Below the pieces are notes generated by a model that was not told the DNA's origin, made no database searches, and saw only the letters and a program-made list of their open reading frames with translations. The position numbers were made by a program, and so were the translations under genes. DNA of 64,000 nucleotides from Agapanthus africanus (lineage: Eukaryota > Streptophyta > Magnoliopsida > Asparagales > Amaryllidaceae). Shown one piece after another: positions 36,520-47,327 of the stretch. Where the stretch lies: contig JASDDO010000006.1 of assembly GCA_030015575.1 (NCBI GenBank), forward strand, positions 102,292,045 to 102,356,044, in the 5' to 3' direction. Position 1 is the stretch's first letter. The number at the start of each line of letters is the position of its first letter.

Positions 36520-39500
36520 TGTCATGACCCAAAGTTTGGCCCGTGACCGGCACTTAACCACGTAACGTCTACAGGCGTAACGCGACTAAGTAAGCCGAAA
36601 ACCCAGAAATCTAAAACCCTTTTTAAGAATAAGTAAAGAAACAGGTTTAAAGAAGTAAAGAACTACATGTTTAACAATCAAGGTTTTTAAATAACTAAGC
36701 CGAATATGCAATTTAAAACAGTACAGTCTTTTCTAAAAATTTCGGCAGAGTTTCCTTTGTAAAACTGGCCCCGAATGGGGTACAACAAGAATGACAATAT
36801 ATATGCAATGATAAAGGCATTCCCAAGCGGGAGCTAGCTCTTCGTCAATAGACGGTCACAATCACACATGCAACAATAATATACAACGCCATGTGGCGAG
36901 GATCAAACCCAAAAGAAAGCTCAAGCGACAAGAAACCGCAATACTACTAAGCGCGACTCTAAGGTCGAATAATACATCACTAAAGTCTAGGTCTGAAACA
37001 ATATACAAGTTTTGGTTGATGGAAATTCTAGATACAATGAATAAAATGAATACAAGGGTGGTTCTCGATGCGAAAGAATCCACCTACCAAAAGCAAGCCA
37101 CCCGCAAGAAAGTAGTGTGCCAGAAATGCCGCAATGAAACCTGTACGGCAGAACCTGCAAGAACTGTGGCACAACGGGGGTGAGTTGCCAACTCGTGAAT
37201 AGAAACATCTACAAGCAGAAACCGAATGCAAGACATAAACCTAAGTCAACAATCAGTAATATAATCCACAAGAGTATATCTGAGTGTGATAAGGTGGCAA
37301 GGTAACATCTAAATATGTATGTGGTGCCAAGTACTCAGGTAATAACATGTCATCAGTATAAGGTATGTCTGCAAGAAGTAAATATGATGCAGTATCAATG
37401 ATATCAATACACATATATTAGTGTCCCATACCACTAATATTGGTGTAAGGGTATATATAACAGGGCCCACATACCCTGTTATATATACAAATGAAGTATG
37501 ATAAGTGTAAATCCAGTCTGTATATGATCCATGTCTGTATATGATCCATATCTGTATATGATCTATGTCTGTATATGATCTATGTTTGTATATACGTGGA
37601 ACCCGTCCACCCGTCACCCAATGACAATAAGCATCATGTATGCAATATGAGGATGTAAACAAATCATGGTAAAACATCATGAAACCCGTGCCAAGCATCG
37701 ACACGTAAATCCTCATCCATATGGGGCTCCGTCTGCGGTATCGGCCCTCGGCCCCGGCAGTACGGGTCAACCCATGTCCATCTTTGGGCTCCGTATGCGG
37801 TATCGGCCCTCGGCCCCGGCAGTACGGGTCAGCCCATATCCATCTCTGGGCTCCGGTCGGAATCCTCCAGATATCCGCCGAGCTCAAATACAATCACCGG
37901 TAGGTAGTAGTCCCTCTGCCGGGCTCACCGTCTATCACACAGCGAAACCGTTCTCGCCCCGGGGTACCATACCGGGTCCACCATGTACCCGTAATCGGCC
38001 TCAACCGCCTCCTCGATTCGGGTTTTCATATATCACTCTAGCACCGAGAAAACACATGGTGGACGCACCGAAATATCATATCAGGGGAACCGGGTTTTTA
38101 AATGATTACATATTTGAAATAGCCACGGTTCCCCAAATCCAGAAATCACATATAATCCAAACCAGAATGTAAGTCACTAATCTGATATGATATGTGCGTC
38201 AAACATAAATATCATGTCAAGTCACATATAGATGAGCTACAATAAAATGATCAGATGTGATATAAGCATCAATGTGAGTATCAAGTCATGTCATATATAA
38301 ATGAGCTACAATATAATGATCAGGTGTGATATAAGCATCAAATGTGAGTATCAAGTCATGTTACATATAAATGAGCTACAATATAATGATCAGGTGTGAT
38401 ATAAGCATCAAATGTGAGTATCAAGTCATGTCACATATAAATGAGCTACAATATAATGATCAGGTGTGATATAAGCATCAAATGTGAGTATCAAGTCATG
38501 TCACATATAAATGAGCTACAATATAATGATCAGGTGTGGCATATGTATCAGGTATGAATATCAAGTCAAAATCATATATGTTTGTGTACAGGTCTATGTG
38601 TACAATATGCCATGCGGAAATCATACCATGAATGCAGCAGTACTACAGTGTAGTGGCATAGCAATTATCGATGATGAAGTGTGTGAGCCGGCAATCAGTG
38701 TGCGTGGAACATACGCATCATCGATAATGGTGCTGGTGTCCTAACAGCATGATGGCAATATAACAATAAGCACAAGTAATGCCATGCAAATAGTATGAAC
38801 AGGTGCAATCGAATAATCAACGCAATAGTGAAGAATCTAACTCAAAAGCTATATCATGCAACCTTGCCTTTTGAAATAAGACGAATCGGGGTCTTTGGTA
38901 AAACAAGGGCTACGGTGTTTAGAAAATAGACGCTACACATTTGAAAATATCCGTAGAATCCCCTTTTCCTATCTTGCAATATTCCCGATTCGTTAGTTTG
39001 AAATAGGTATGACTCTGGTCTTATCTAACATCTACAATGCAACTACTGATCTAAGTATCATGCAAGTCTGGAGGGGTATGGAAACCGCCTAAATCTGAGT
39101 CGATACATATATCAAGGTATATCGTCGGTGATCTCGCCTCAATGTCAAATCATAAGATATCCTCGAGTTATGAGTGCGGATCTATCATCAATATCGGCTC
39201 GTACGGTAATCGTCGTACGGCATCCCAATAGCTGGGTACGGGTCAACATCTCACTATCTCAGCACATAACAGGTATCACTATCATCAGATCACATAGTCT
39301 GGGGTACTACTCTATGTCTAGCACCAAACGATACCATCAATGAAGTATGCATGCGGGGTAAACACACATCCCAAGCCCGCAAGAAATCATAAGTCATATC
39401 CCACGATGAATCGTATCCAATCACCGATCTCACGTCATCAAGCCCATATCATCGACTCATTACCAACGTCATCAAACATCATCCATCAAGGGTAGGTATA

Positions 39501-41228
39501 AGAGATATACAAGTGTAGGTGTGTAGGTGAAATTCTATCCTAGGGCTCGCAACTAGGAACTACACTAATCACTTCTAACCCTAACTACCCATAATACTTC
39601 TAACACAAAGCTACAACACACTAAAACTATCACACATCTACTATATATATTATACTAACTACGGACTGCGGGGGTGCTATACGCCATCCACCCGACTTCC
39701 CCCTGTAGATATAATCTACTCACCTTGCATCATCCTTTGCGGACGTCACCATGCATTTACTCGTCGTCCCGAAGTCTTCATGGGTACCTACACATCAAAT
39801 ATCGTATATGCGCATTAAAACCAAATCCAAGCTAAAACGGCGCATGAAATCCAAAACGATACGATAAGGGGGCCTATAGGTGAGAACCTATGGCACGCCA
39901 TCAAAACCACATATAAATCCTCTATATCGTCGTATAAACGCCAAATAGTCGAGGTAAAACGAAACACACCAATGCAGAAATGAAAATACGGAATACGGAA
40001 ACTAAAGTCCAAAACAGCAACTCATGAAATGTGTTCCAGATTTTACCCCAGGTCACTTTATACAAATCTATATATACCAGGGGCCTAAACTAACAATGTA
40101 AGAGCTACAGAACCAATAGGAGCCAAGAAGGTGGGACCCAGGCCGCAATTGGCTGCCAAAAGGGAGAAATTGGCGGCCGTACGGATGAGTTGGAGGCTAG
40201 GGTTTGGGGTGTTGGTTCAATTGTGCCTGCACATCTCACTGTCCATTCAATATTATTTTAGGGTCCTCGGGGTGATAGCAGATTCAAGTTAACCTGCACA
40301 GATTACACATTTTCCCCGATATCGGTTTCTAAAATCCGTATTTCTGGTTCTAGCTTCAGGTTTTGGGTTCCAATTCATGCACTAGGGTGTTTACAAGTCC
40401 TCTACTGAGCTCAATTTCACATTACAACTCAAGTTTCTCTCAACCTTAACTAGGTTTTCATCAAGTCCATAATATCACACAATATCGATATATTCTTAAC
40501 TTGGGGTTAAAGGAAATGCTACAATTGAGCTAAGGGTTCAGTAATTACCTCAATTGGCAACTCAAGAACTTTCTTGAGTTGCCCTCTAGTGGCCAAATCC
40601 ATGCTTTCTTAGTCCATCTTGTAGATCTCGAGCTTGTGCACATTTTTAATGAAACGGACATGAGGTTTTGGGTTTGTTTTTGAGATGAAAAGAGGAGTTG
40701 AAGAGGGGAGGGAGATGAGGAAGTGGTAGCAGCAGCAAGAGCCAAAGGAGAGGGAGAGAAATGAGGAGGAGAACAATGGCTAAGGGTTTGTCAAAGATGC
40801 CCATACCCTCTCTCACCAACTCCATTCTTAATTCCTTTCCTTTTTCTTTTCTTTTCCTTTCTCTTTTAAATCCCTAACCTTCTTGCAAGAATAGTAAACC
40901 TAAATGAAAAACCATGGCAAGAAGAATGCACAAGTGTAGAAAATGTGATATGTGAAAGTTTTTGCACAAAATTGCCAAAAAAACCCGATTAGCGATTTTA
41001 ATCGCGATTAGCACTAAATTAGTGTCAAACTAATCACAAAAACTAAAAAATGTCATAATTCACTAATTTATCCTATTTTAGAATTTTCCAAAATTTTCCA
41101 TAATTTTTCTAACATTTTTCCTATTTATTTGCATTTAATTATAGATTTAATATTAAAATAATCAATAAAATAATATTAAATTATAAAAATTCCCAAAATT
41201 AATATTTTATATTTTTGAAAATGTTACA
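36520..41228 (-). repeat. LARD LTR (right, 5' LTR of the element)
   Basis: Length is 4709 bp, nearly identical to the left copy. One clear difference is one fewer 18-bp unit in the ctgtatatgat repeat (about 37515-37600). The hairpin at 37451-37488 is a perfect 15-bp stem here, with one mismatch in the left copy. The 70-bp array is at about 38184-38540 and the hairpin of the left LTR recurs at 38664-38728. Splice-donor-like junction on the minus strand at 40548/40549. Confidence 0.92.
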
Positions 41229-42816
41229 CATGAGTACAGCTTAGTCCGCTGACTTGACACTGGTACTTCGCCTCGAGTGTGTTCCCACTGTACTTTGATT
41301 ACTACCCTACCACGGCTCAAAGGAGTCGTGCAAACGGGTAGTAGTTGGGTACAGTCCCGAAGCACTTGGAGGCAGTGACGGTTAGACAGGATTCGTCTCT
41401 CCCGGTATTGGGGGTTGACATCGCGCTGTGTCTAGGAGAGCCATTACACGAGTAGTCCCTGGCCAGGGCAAGCGAGATATACTGGTAGGCTTCCAGTGTT
41501 ATCTCATGGTGTTTTTGGCTTCACTCCGACACGACTTGTACCGCTATTAGGGGACTGACGTTTTACCGCCCCCTAGGCCCGACATGCGATGTATTAGATG
41601 AACAGACCGGACTGTACGGAGACTGTCACATTCAGACTCAGTAGGAGTACAGATGGGGTTTCACCTCGTCAGCCTTCTTGTCGGCATCTACCTGGGGACC
41701 GTTACGCACAGCTAGTGCCGCTTGCGGTCTGTGGTTAGACCCACTGCCAGTGTAATGTCGAGTCTTTAGAGTCCCACACAGAGGGTATTCGCCTCTGGGC
41801 AAAACAGAGTAGAGGTCGCATGGTTTTGCGACAGGGCTCGTTCTCATCCGCGCACTTGTGCACGTTTGGAGTCCGGACGGATATTACTGGCTGGCTCTGG
41901 TTTGAGTCAGATACTGGTATATGTTTTGGGGTTGCTTTTATCTCTCAGTATTCATGTTCCTCGGAACAAGAATGCAGGTGTGTATGCACAGTTATTTGAG
42001 GAGGAGGAAGAGGACTTTCATTAGGGTTTCGGAACAGGTGCGTATGCACAGTTGACAGTCGTCTTTTTCCAAACCCTAATGGATTTATGTTATATCAATT
42101 AATAATATTAATAAAATGAAATTGTGTCATGGTAGGTTTTTTTGTTGACTTGTTGACTATGGTTGACTTGTTGACCATGGTTCTAGATTTGACCATCATC
42201 ATTACAAAAGCAAGATGCTCTTTGATTCTAGCAAATTCATTTAATGTTTGTAATGATAATGGTCATTCCTAAACCTTCCATCAACCTTTTTCATTTTCAT
42301 TATTATTATTAATTAGATAATTCTTTTGCTTTATGTTATGGTTGCAAAAGAAAAAGAGCTCATTCTTTGATTTAGCTTCTCTCTCTTCACTTCATCTTCT
42401 TCTTCCTCTAGCAAAAGGAGAACCCTTCTCATGTGTTGAGAATCCCTCTCCTTAAAAGAAAAGCACCCTTTAGACACTCTCTACTCACTCTAGGATCAAT
42501 GGTTTAGCAAGCCGAAGATTCTAGTTCTCTCCAAGTTCGAGAAAGAGCCCGAAGGTTAAACCCTCAGGTGGATCCATCTTCGACGGAAGAAGGCGACGAG
42601 AAGAGAACCATCAACCTCTACTAGGTTTCAAGAAGAAGGAGTTCAAGTTAGGTATAACCACTTTGCCGAGTAGTTAACTCTCCTTTGCTTGTTTGCTAGT
42701 TTAGTTTAGAAAAGATCCCGACTTTGTTAGTCCATGTTGCCCCATGCGCTAAAAATTTGATTTTTATACCGTTTCCGCCTCCCCGTAAGAACCGGGGGTC
42801 GCAACGTGGACTTACA
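41229..42816 (+). repeat. Copia A 3' LTR, second segment
   Basis: It begins with the second CATGA TSD copy (41229-41233) and continues the LTR with gtacagcttagtccgct, as at about 20340 in the 5' LTR. It ends GTGGACTTACA at 42816. Confidence 0.93.
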
Positions 42817-44255
42817 GATGCAAATGGATCTTCAAAAGGAAGATTGGTGTAGATTGACAAGTTGAGACCTATAAGGCTTGACTTGTTGCAAAGGGTTTTC
42901 GTCAAAGACCTGGTTTGGACTATGACGAAACCTTTTCTCCAGTGGCTATGCTGAAATCCATTCGGGTCCTTCTTGCCATTGCTGCCTTCCACGATTATGA
43001 AATCTGACAGATGGACGTAAAAACGGCTTTCCTAAATGGATATTTGGAAGAGTGCGTCTATATGGATCAGCCAGAGGGATTCATTCAGAGTGGGAGCAGC
43101 GGTAAAGTGTGCAAGTTGCTCAAGTCCATCTATGGACTCAAGCAGGCATCGCAGAGTTGGAACATCTGCTTTGATGATACTGTCAAATAATTCGACTTTG
43201 TCAAAAACTAAGATGAACCATGTATTTACAGTAAGATTGTAGGGAGAAGTGTGGTATTCCTCGTCTTGTACTTCGATGACATTCTCCTAATAAGAAATGA
43301 TATTCCTATGTTACAGTCAGTCAAAGGATTCTTGTCACAGAGGTTCTCCATGAAGGACCTGGGCGATGCCAACTACATTCTGGGAATCCAGATCTATCGT
43401 GATAGATCTAAAAGGATGTTGGGACTTTCACAGTCAAGGTACATCGACACCATACTGAAACGATTCAGTATGGAAGATTCCAAGCGCGGTAATCTACCGG
43501 CTTGTCACGGAATCACCCTCTCCAAAGAGATGTCTCCCAAGACTGATTTCGAAAGGGCTCGCATGTCATCAATACCCTACGTATCTGCGGTAGGATCTAT
43601 TATGTATGCGATGTTGTGTACCAGACCAGATGTAGCATACGCATTGAGCGTTGTAGGTCGGTATCAGTCGAACCCAGGGGAGAAACACTGGATAGCAGTA
43701 AAGAACATTCTCAAGTACCTGAGAAGGACTAAGGAGATGTTCTTGGTGTATGGCGGAAAAGACCTCCAGATCGAGGCCATTGCTGACTCCAGCTTCCAGA
43801 GTGATAGGGATGACTCCAAGTCCATGTCGGGTTATGTCTTTACCCTCAATGGAGGGGCGGTTTGCTGGAAGAGTTCCAAGCAGGAAACCGTTGCTGACTC
43901 AACTATGGAAGCGGAGTACATAGCTGCTTGCGATGCCGCAAAGGAAGCTGTCTGGATGAAGAAGTTCCTCATGGAGCTTCAGGTGGTTCCTACCAGTGTT
44001 GATCCAATACCGCTGTATTGTGACAACAACGGCACTATAGCTTTAGCGAAGGAACCTAGGTCCCATCAGAAGTCCAGGCACATTTTGAGGCAGTACCACC
44101 TGATCAGGGAGATCGTAGATCGCTGGGAGATCGAGGTGAAGAGAGTAAATACAGAAGATAACACTGCTGATCCACTCACGAAGGGCTTACCCCAGACTCA
44201 GTTCGAGCGGCTGATCGAGATGATAGGTCTTCGATACGCAATTTCTTGGCCTTAG
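42817..44255 (+). pseudogene. Copia B gag-pol, 3' part (RT and RNase H)
   Basis: It begins with the GATGC TSD copy and resumes B's RT where 19837 left it. Five in-frame stops lie at 42855, 42879, 43005, 43188 and 43209. From 43212 to the terminal TAG at 44253 there is no stop for 347 codons. The RT active site reads YFDD instead of YVDD; both aspartates are kept. RNase H motifs and the conserved C-terminal region after TADPLTK are intact. The sharp contrast between a stop-rich first 400 bases and an open 1,040 bases is unusual. Confidence 0.93.
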
Positions 44256-44259
44256 TGCA

Positions 44260-44269
44260 AGTGGGAGAT
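44260..44269 (+). other. Copia B PPT
   Basis: AGTGGGAGAT directly before the 3' LTR start TGTTAGTG. Confidence 0.9.
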
Positions 44270-45062
44270 TGTTAGTGTATATGGCCTAGAGGCCATTACT
44301 GTATCATACTAGCTTGTATATTACTTAATGGAAGCTTGGGATATTCACAATTGTAAATACAATCTCGCTCAAAATGGTAGTATGCTACTTGGTTTGTTTC
44401 TACTTCAATATGTGCATGTGTTTCTTTTAGCATATCGCTTATACATATTAGTAGAGCCCTTAGGATCTTTGCTTGATTACCAGCGTTGTGATGGAAGTCA
44501 CACTCGTGGGGGCTGGGTAATCTATAAGCACATCCTTATACAGGTCTCTAGTCGTAGGACTATAGAGACAGGGCATCGATACTTTGGAGTAGACTAGCGT
44601 ATGCGCTTCTCATCCCAGCAGGGGAGATGGTCTGTCCCACAGCCATTAGTACCTCGTACTGGAGATAGTATGCGGGTGCTCGTTGGGTTACGAGTACACT
44701 GGACAGGACTCGTCAGGAACTGTTGGTTGGTACTATACCTATCGTCAGTTATCAGATCCCAGGTGACATGAGTACAGCATAGTCCGCTGACTTGACACTG
44801 TTAATTCGCCTCGAGTGTGTTCCCACTGTACTTTAATTACTACCTTACCACGGCTCAAAGGAGTCATGCAAACAGGTAGTAGTTGGGTGCAGTCCCGAAG
44901 CACTTGGAGGCAGTGACGGTTAGATAGGATTCGTCTCTCCCGGTATTGGGTGTTGACATCGCGCTGTGTCTAGGAGAGCCATTACACGAGTAGTCCCTGG
45001 CCAGGGCAAGAGAGATATACTGGTAGGTTTCCAGTGTTATCTCAGGGTGTTCTGGGATTCAC
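44270..45062 (+). repeat. Copia B 3' LTR, first segment
   Basis: It matches the start of the B 5' LTR at 13296 with about 10 differences in ~240 bases. Copia C cuts it after TTCAC (45058-45062), the first TSD copy. Confidence 0.93.
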
Positions 45063-47327
45063 TGTTGGAGATAGTGCCCTCAGAGTCAATTATTGGATCA
45101 CAGGCACGTGATTGCAATGATTGAGGGAGGACCTATTCCGGTAGGACAGTCTTACTCAAGATGATAGTATGCTATCTGGTTTATCTTTATCATCGTGTAT
45201 TGCTTTAGGTGACCTAACAGGTCACTGTTGCACGTTGATAGAGCCCCAAGGATTCTTGCTTGACTACCGGCAGTATGAGGGCGATCATATACGTGGGAGC
45301 TGGTAGTCTATAAGCACATCCTTAAAGGGTCGCTAGTCATGGGAGTTTAGAGACAGGGCATCGATACTCCAGAGTAGACTAGTGTATATAGTCAGGACCC
45401 CGATGAGGGGCGATGGCCGGTCTCACAAGCCACTGGTGTCAGTTGGTTCACCTAAGATATATACAAGTGCTCATTGGGTTATGAGTACACCGGACAGGAC
45501 TCGCCGGGAACATGCTAGTTGGTCTTATACCTGACGTCAGATAGCAGTTCCCTGGTGACATGTGTACAGGTTAGTTCATCGACCTGGGGATCGTCATTTG
45601 TCTCATGTGAGTTCCCACTGTACTTTGATTACTACACTACCACGCTCAAAGGAGACGTGCAAACAGGTTTTAGTTGGGTACAGTCCCGAGCCACATGGAG
45701 GCAGTGAGCGGATCTTCAGGGGTTCGTCTCTCCCGGTATTGGGGGTGAGGTCGCGCTGTGTCTAGGAGAGCCATTACACGAAGTCCTTGGCCAAGGAAGG
45801 AGATTTACTGGTAGGTATTCCAGTAGTATCTCAGGGTGTTCTGGGCTACACTCCGACACGACTTGTACCGCTCTTGGGGGTCTGACTTTTACCAACCCCG
45901 TAGGCCTGCCATGCGATGCTCATAGACGAACGGACCGGACTGTACGGATATTGTCACTGACAGGCTCAGTAGGGTGTCAGGATGAGTTCGCTAATCGACA
46001 TCCCTTTTTGTCAATAGCTGGTAGCCCGTCACGTATGGCTAATACCTCTGACGTGCTAGTGGTTAAATCCACAGCCATAGTATTGACGAGTCTTTAGAGT
46101 CCCCCACATTCAGTTACTCAAGTTTTCGGGCGAAACGCTGTAGAGGCCATATGGAGATATAGCAGGGTTCGATCAGATACGTGCGGTATTGCACGCACCA
46201 GGATCGGACGGTTAGTACTAGAGGCCGTATGGATATATGGAAGGTTTCGATCAGATACGTGCGGTATTGCACGGATCAGGATCGGACGGATATTACTAGC
46301 CGGCTTTGGTTTAAGCCGGATCCTAGTATAGTACTGTGTAGATTTTGTATCATTGCATGTGTATTTCGGTCGGAATACAGATGCAGGTGTGTATACACAG
46401 TATCGGGGTTTTCCTGTAATTTATTACGGGACCAGTTTTCTGGAGTTGCCAGTTTGCTTTCCGTTTCGGCCATATTTCTTTGTATCTTTCATTGGCCGAA
46501 GATTGGTGGAGGAGGGTTTATTTACATTTGTGCAAATAAGCATTTTGGAGGGTTGTCTTTGCACATTGTAGTGTCATGATGGTTGCACCATGACCTTGAC
46601 TTTCTTGACTTCATCATTGCTTAACTTTCTTTTTCATCATGGTTTACTTTTGGAGTCATCATACTTGATGATGATGTTTGGTGATGATGGTAGGTCATGG
46701 TTGTTGATGAGTGTAGTTGTGGTTATGATCATTTCTTTTGATCATAACCCATTTCTCTCTCTTGCCTTATTGATCAAGACACACTCCCTCTCTCATTCAC
46801 TCCTCTCATTCTCCCACTATGCATGGGCCGGCCACTAGAGGGGTGGGGGTTGATTCATTTTAGTGTGGGATTTTTCACTCTCTTGATGCTTGCAAAAATC
46901 CCCAAGTTGATCTCTAAAAGTCCATATCTCCTTTCCTCCACAAAAAGGCAACATCCACTACCCCAAATGAGACATAGCTCACCACACCATTCTACAGCAA
47001 ATCTTGGGCATGTCGACTCGCCAACTTCGTGCCCGAGTTGCCTCGGTCCAGAGGTGGGAGCCCGTAAAAGAAGCAGGCGACATGGTGCCCTTCCGGCGAC
47101 TTGGTGGAGACCGGAGATTCCGCGGGGAGATCGGGAAGACGACGAGAAGACCGAAGGACACGGATCGCTCGGTATATCTCTCTACCCCTTCTCTAGATAG
47201 CTAGGACTAGATTAATGGCCCGATCCGGGTTTTAGTGCGCGGTGGTGCCGGTTTGTTTGTTTGCAAAGTTTTTCGTTTCCGCATTCTGGCGTCCGATTGA
47301 CGGCCGGGGCGCCGCCGTGCACTTACA
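45063..47327 (+). repeat. Copia C 5' LTR
   Basis: It starts TGTTGGAGATAGTGCCC and ends GTGCACTTACA. Its last bases differ from the 3' LTR, which ends GTGCATGTACA. The block order is that of the A/B LTR but sequence is well diverged, so C is a separate subfamily. A GGCCGGCC site is at about 46826-46833. Open frames at 46181-46579 and 46823-47200 recur in the 3' LTR and are not called as genes. Confidence 0.92.

Larger units (their letters stand above)
28423..41228 (-). mobile_element. LARD-like non-coding LTR retrotransposon (12.8 kb)
   Basis: Two direct LTRs of 4726 and 4709 bp (28423-33148, 36520-41228) enclose a 3.4-kb internal region. Ends are TGT...ACA. The TSD is CATGA (28418-28422 and 41229-41233). 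On the minus strand the 5' LTR is the right-hand copy, followed by a PBS at 36504-36515, and the PPT lies at 33149-33161. No gag, protease, integrase, RT or RNase H can be recognised in any frame. Large LTRs around a short non-coding centre are the definition of a large retrotransposon derivative (LARD). The LTRs differ at 2 of the first ~265 bases, so the insertion is young. The PPT and terminal sequences look gypsy-like, which suggests a gypsy helper. Confidence 0.9.
19838..42816 (+). mobile_element. Ty1/copia element A, interrupted by a LARD
   Basis: Its own parts are the 5' LTR 19838-21916, leader 21917-23955, gag-pol 23956-27906, PPT 27911-27920, and 3' LTR 27921-28422 plus 41234-42816. 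The TSD is GATGC. Without the LARD it is about 10.2 kb. Its two LTRs (2079 and 2085 bp) differ at about 5 of the first ~235 positions (~2%). It inserted into copia B, a member of the same family. Confidence 0.95.
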
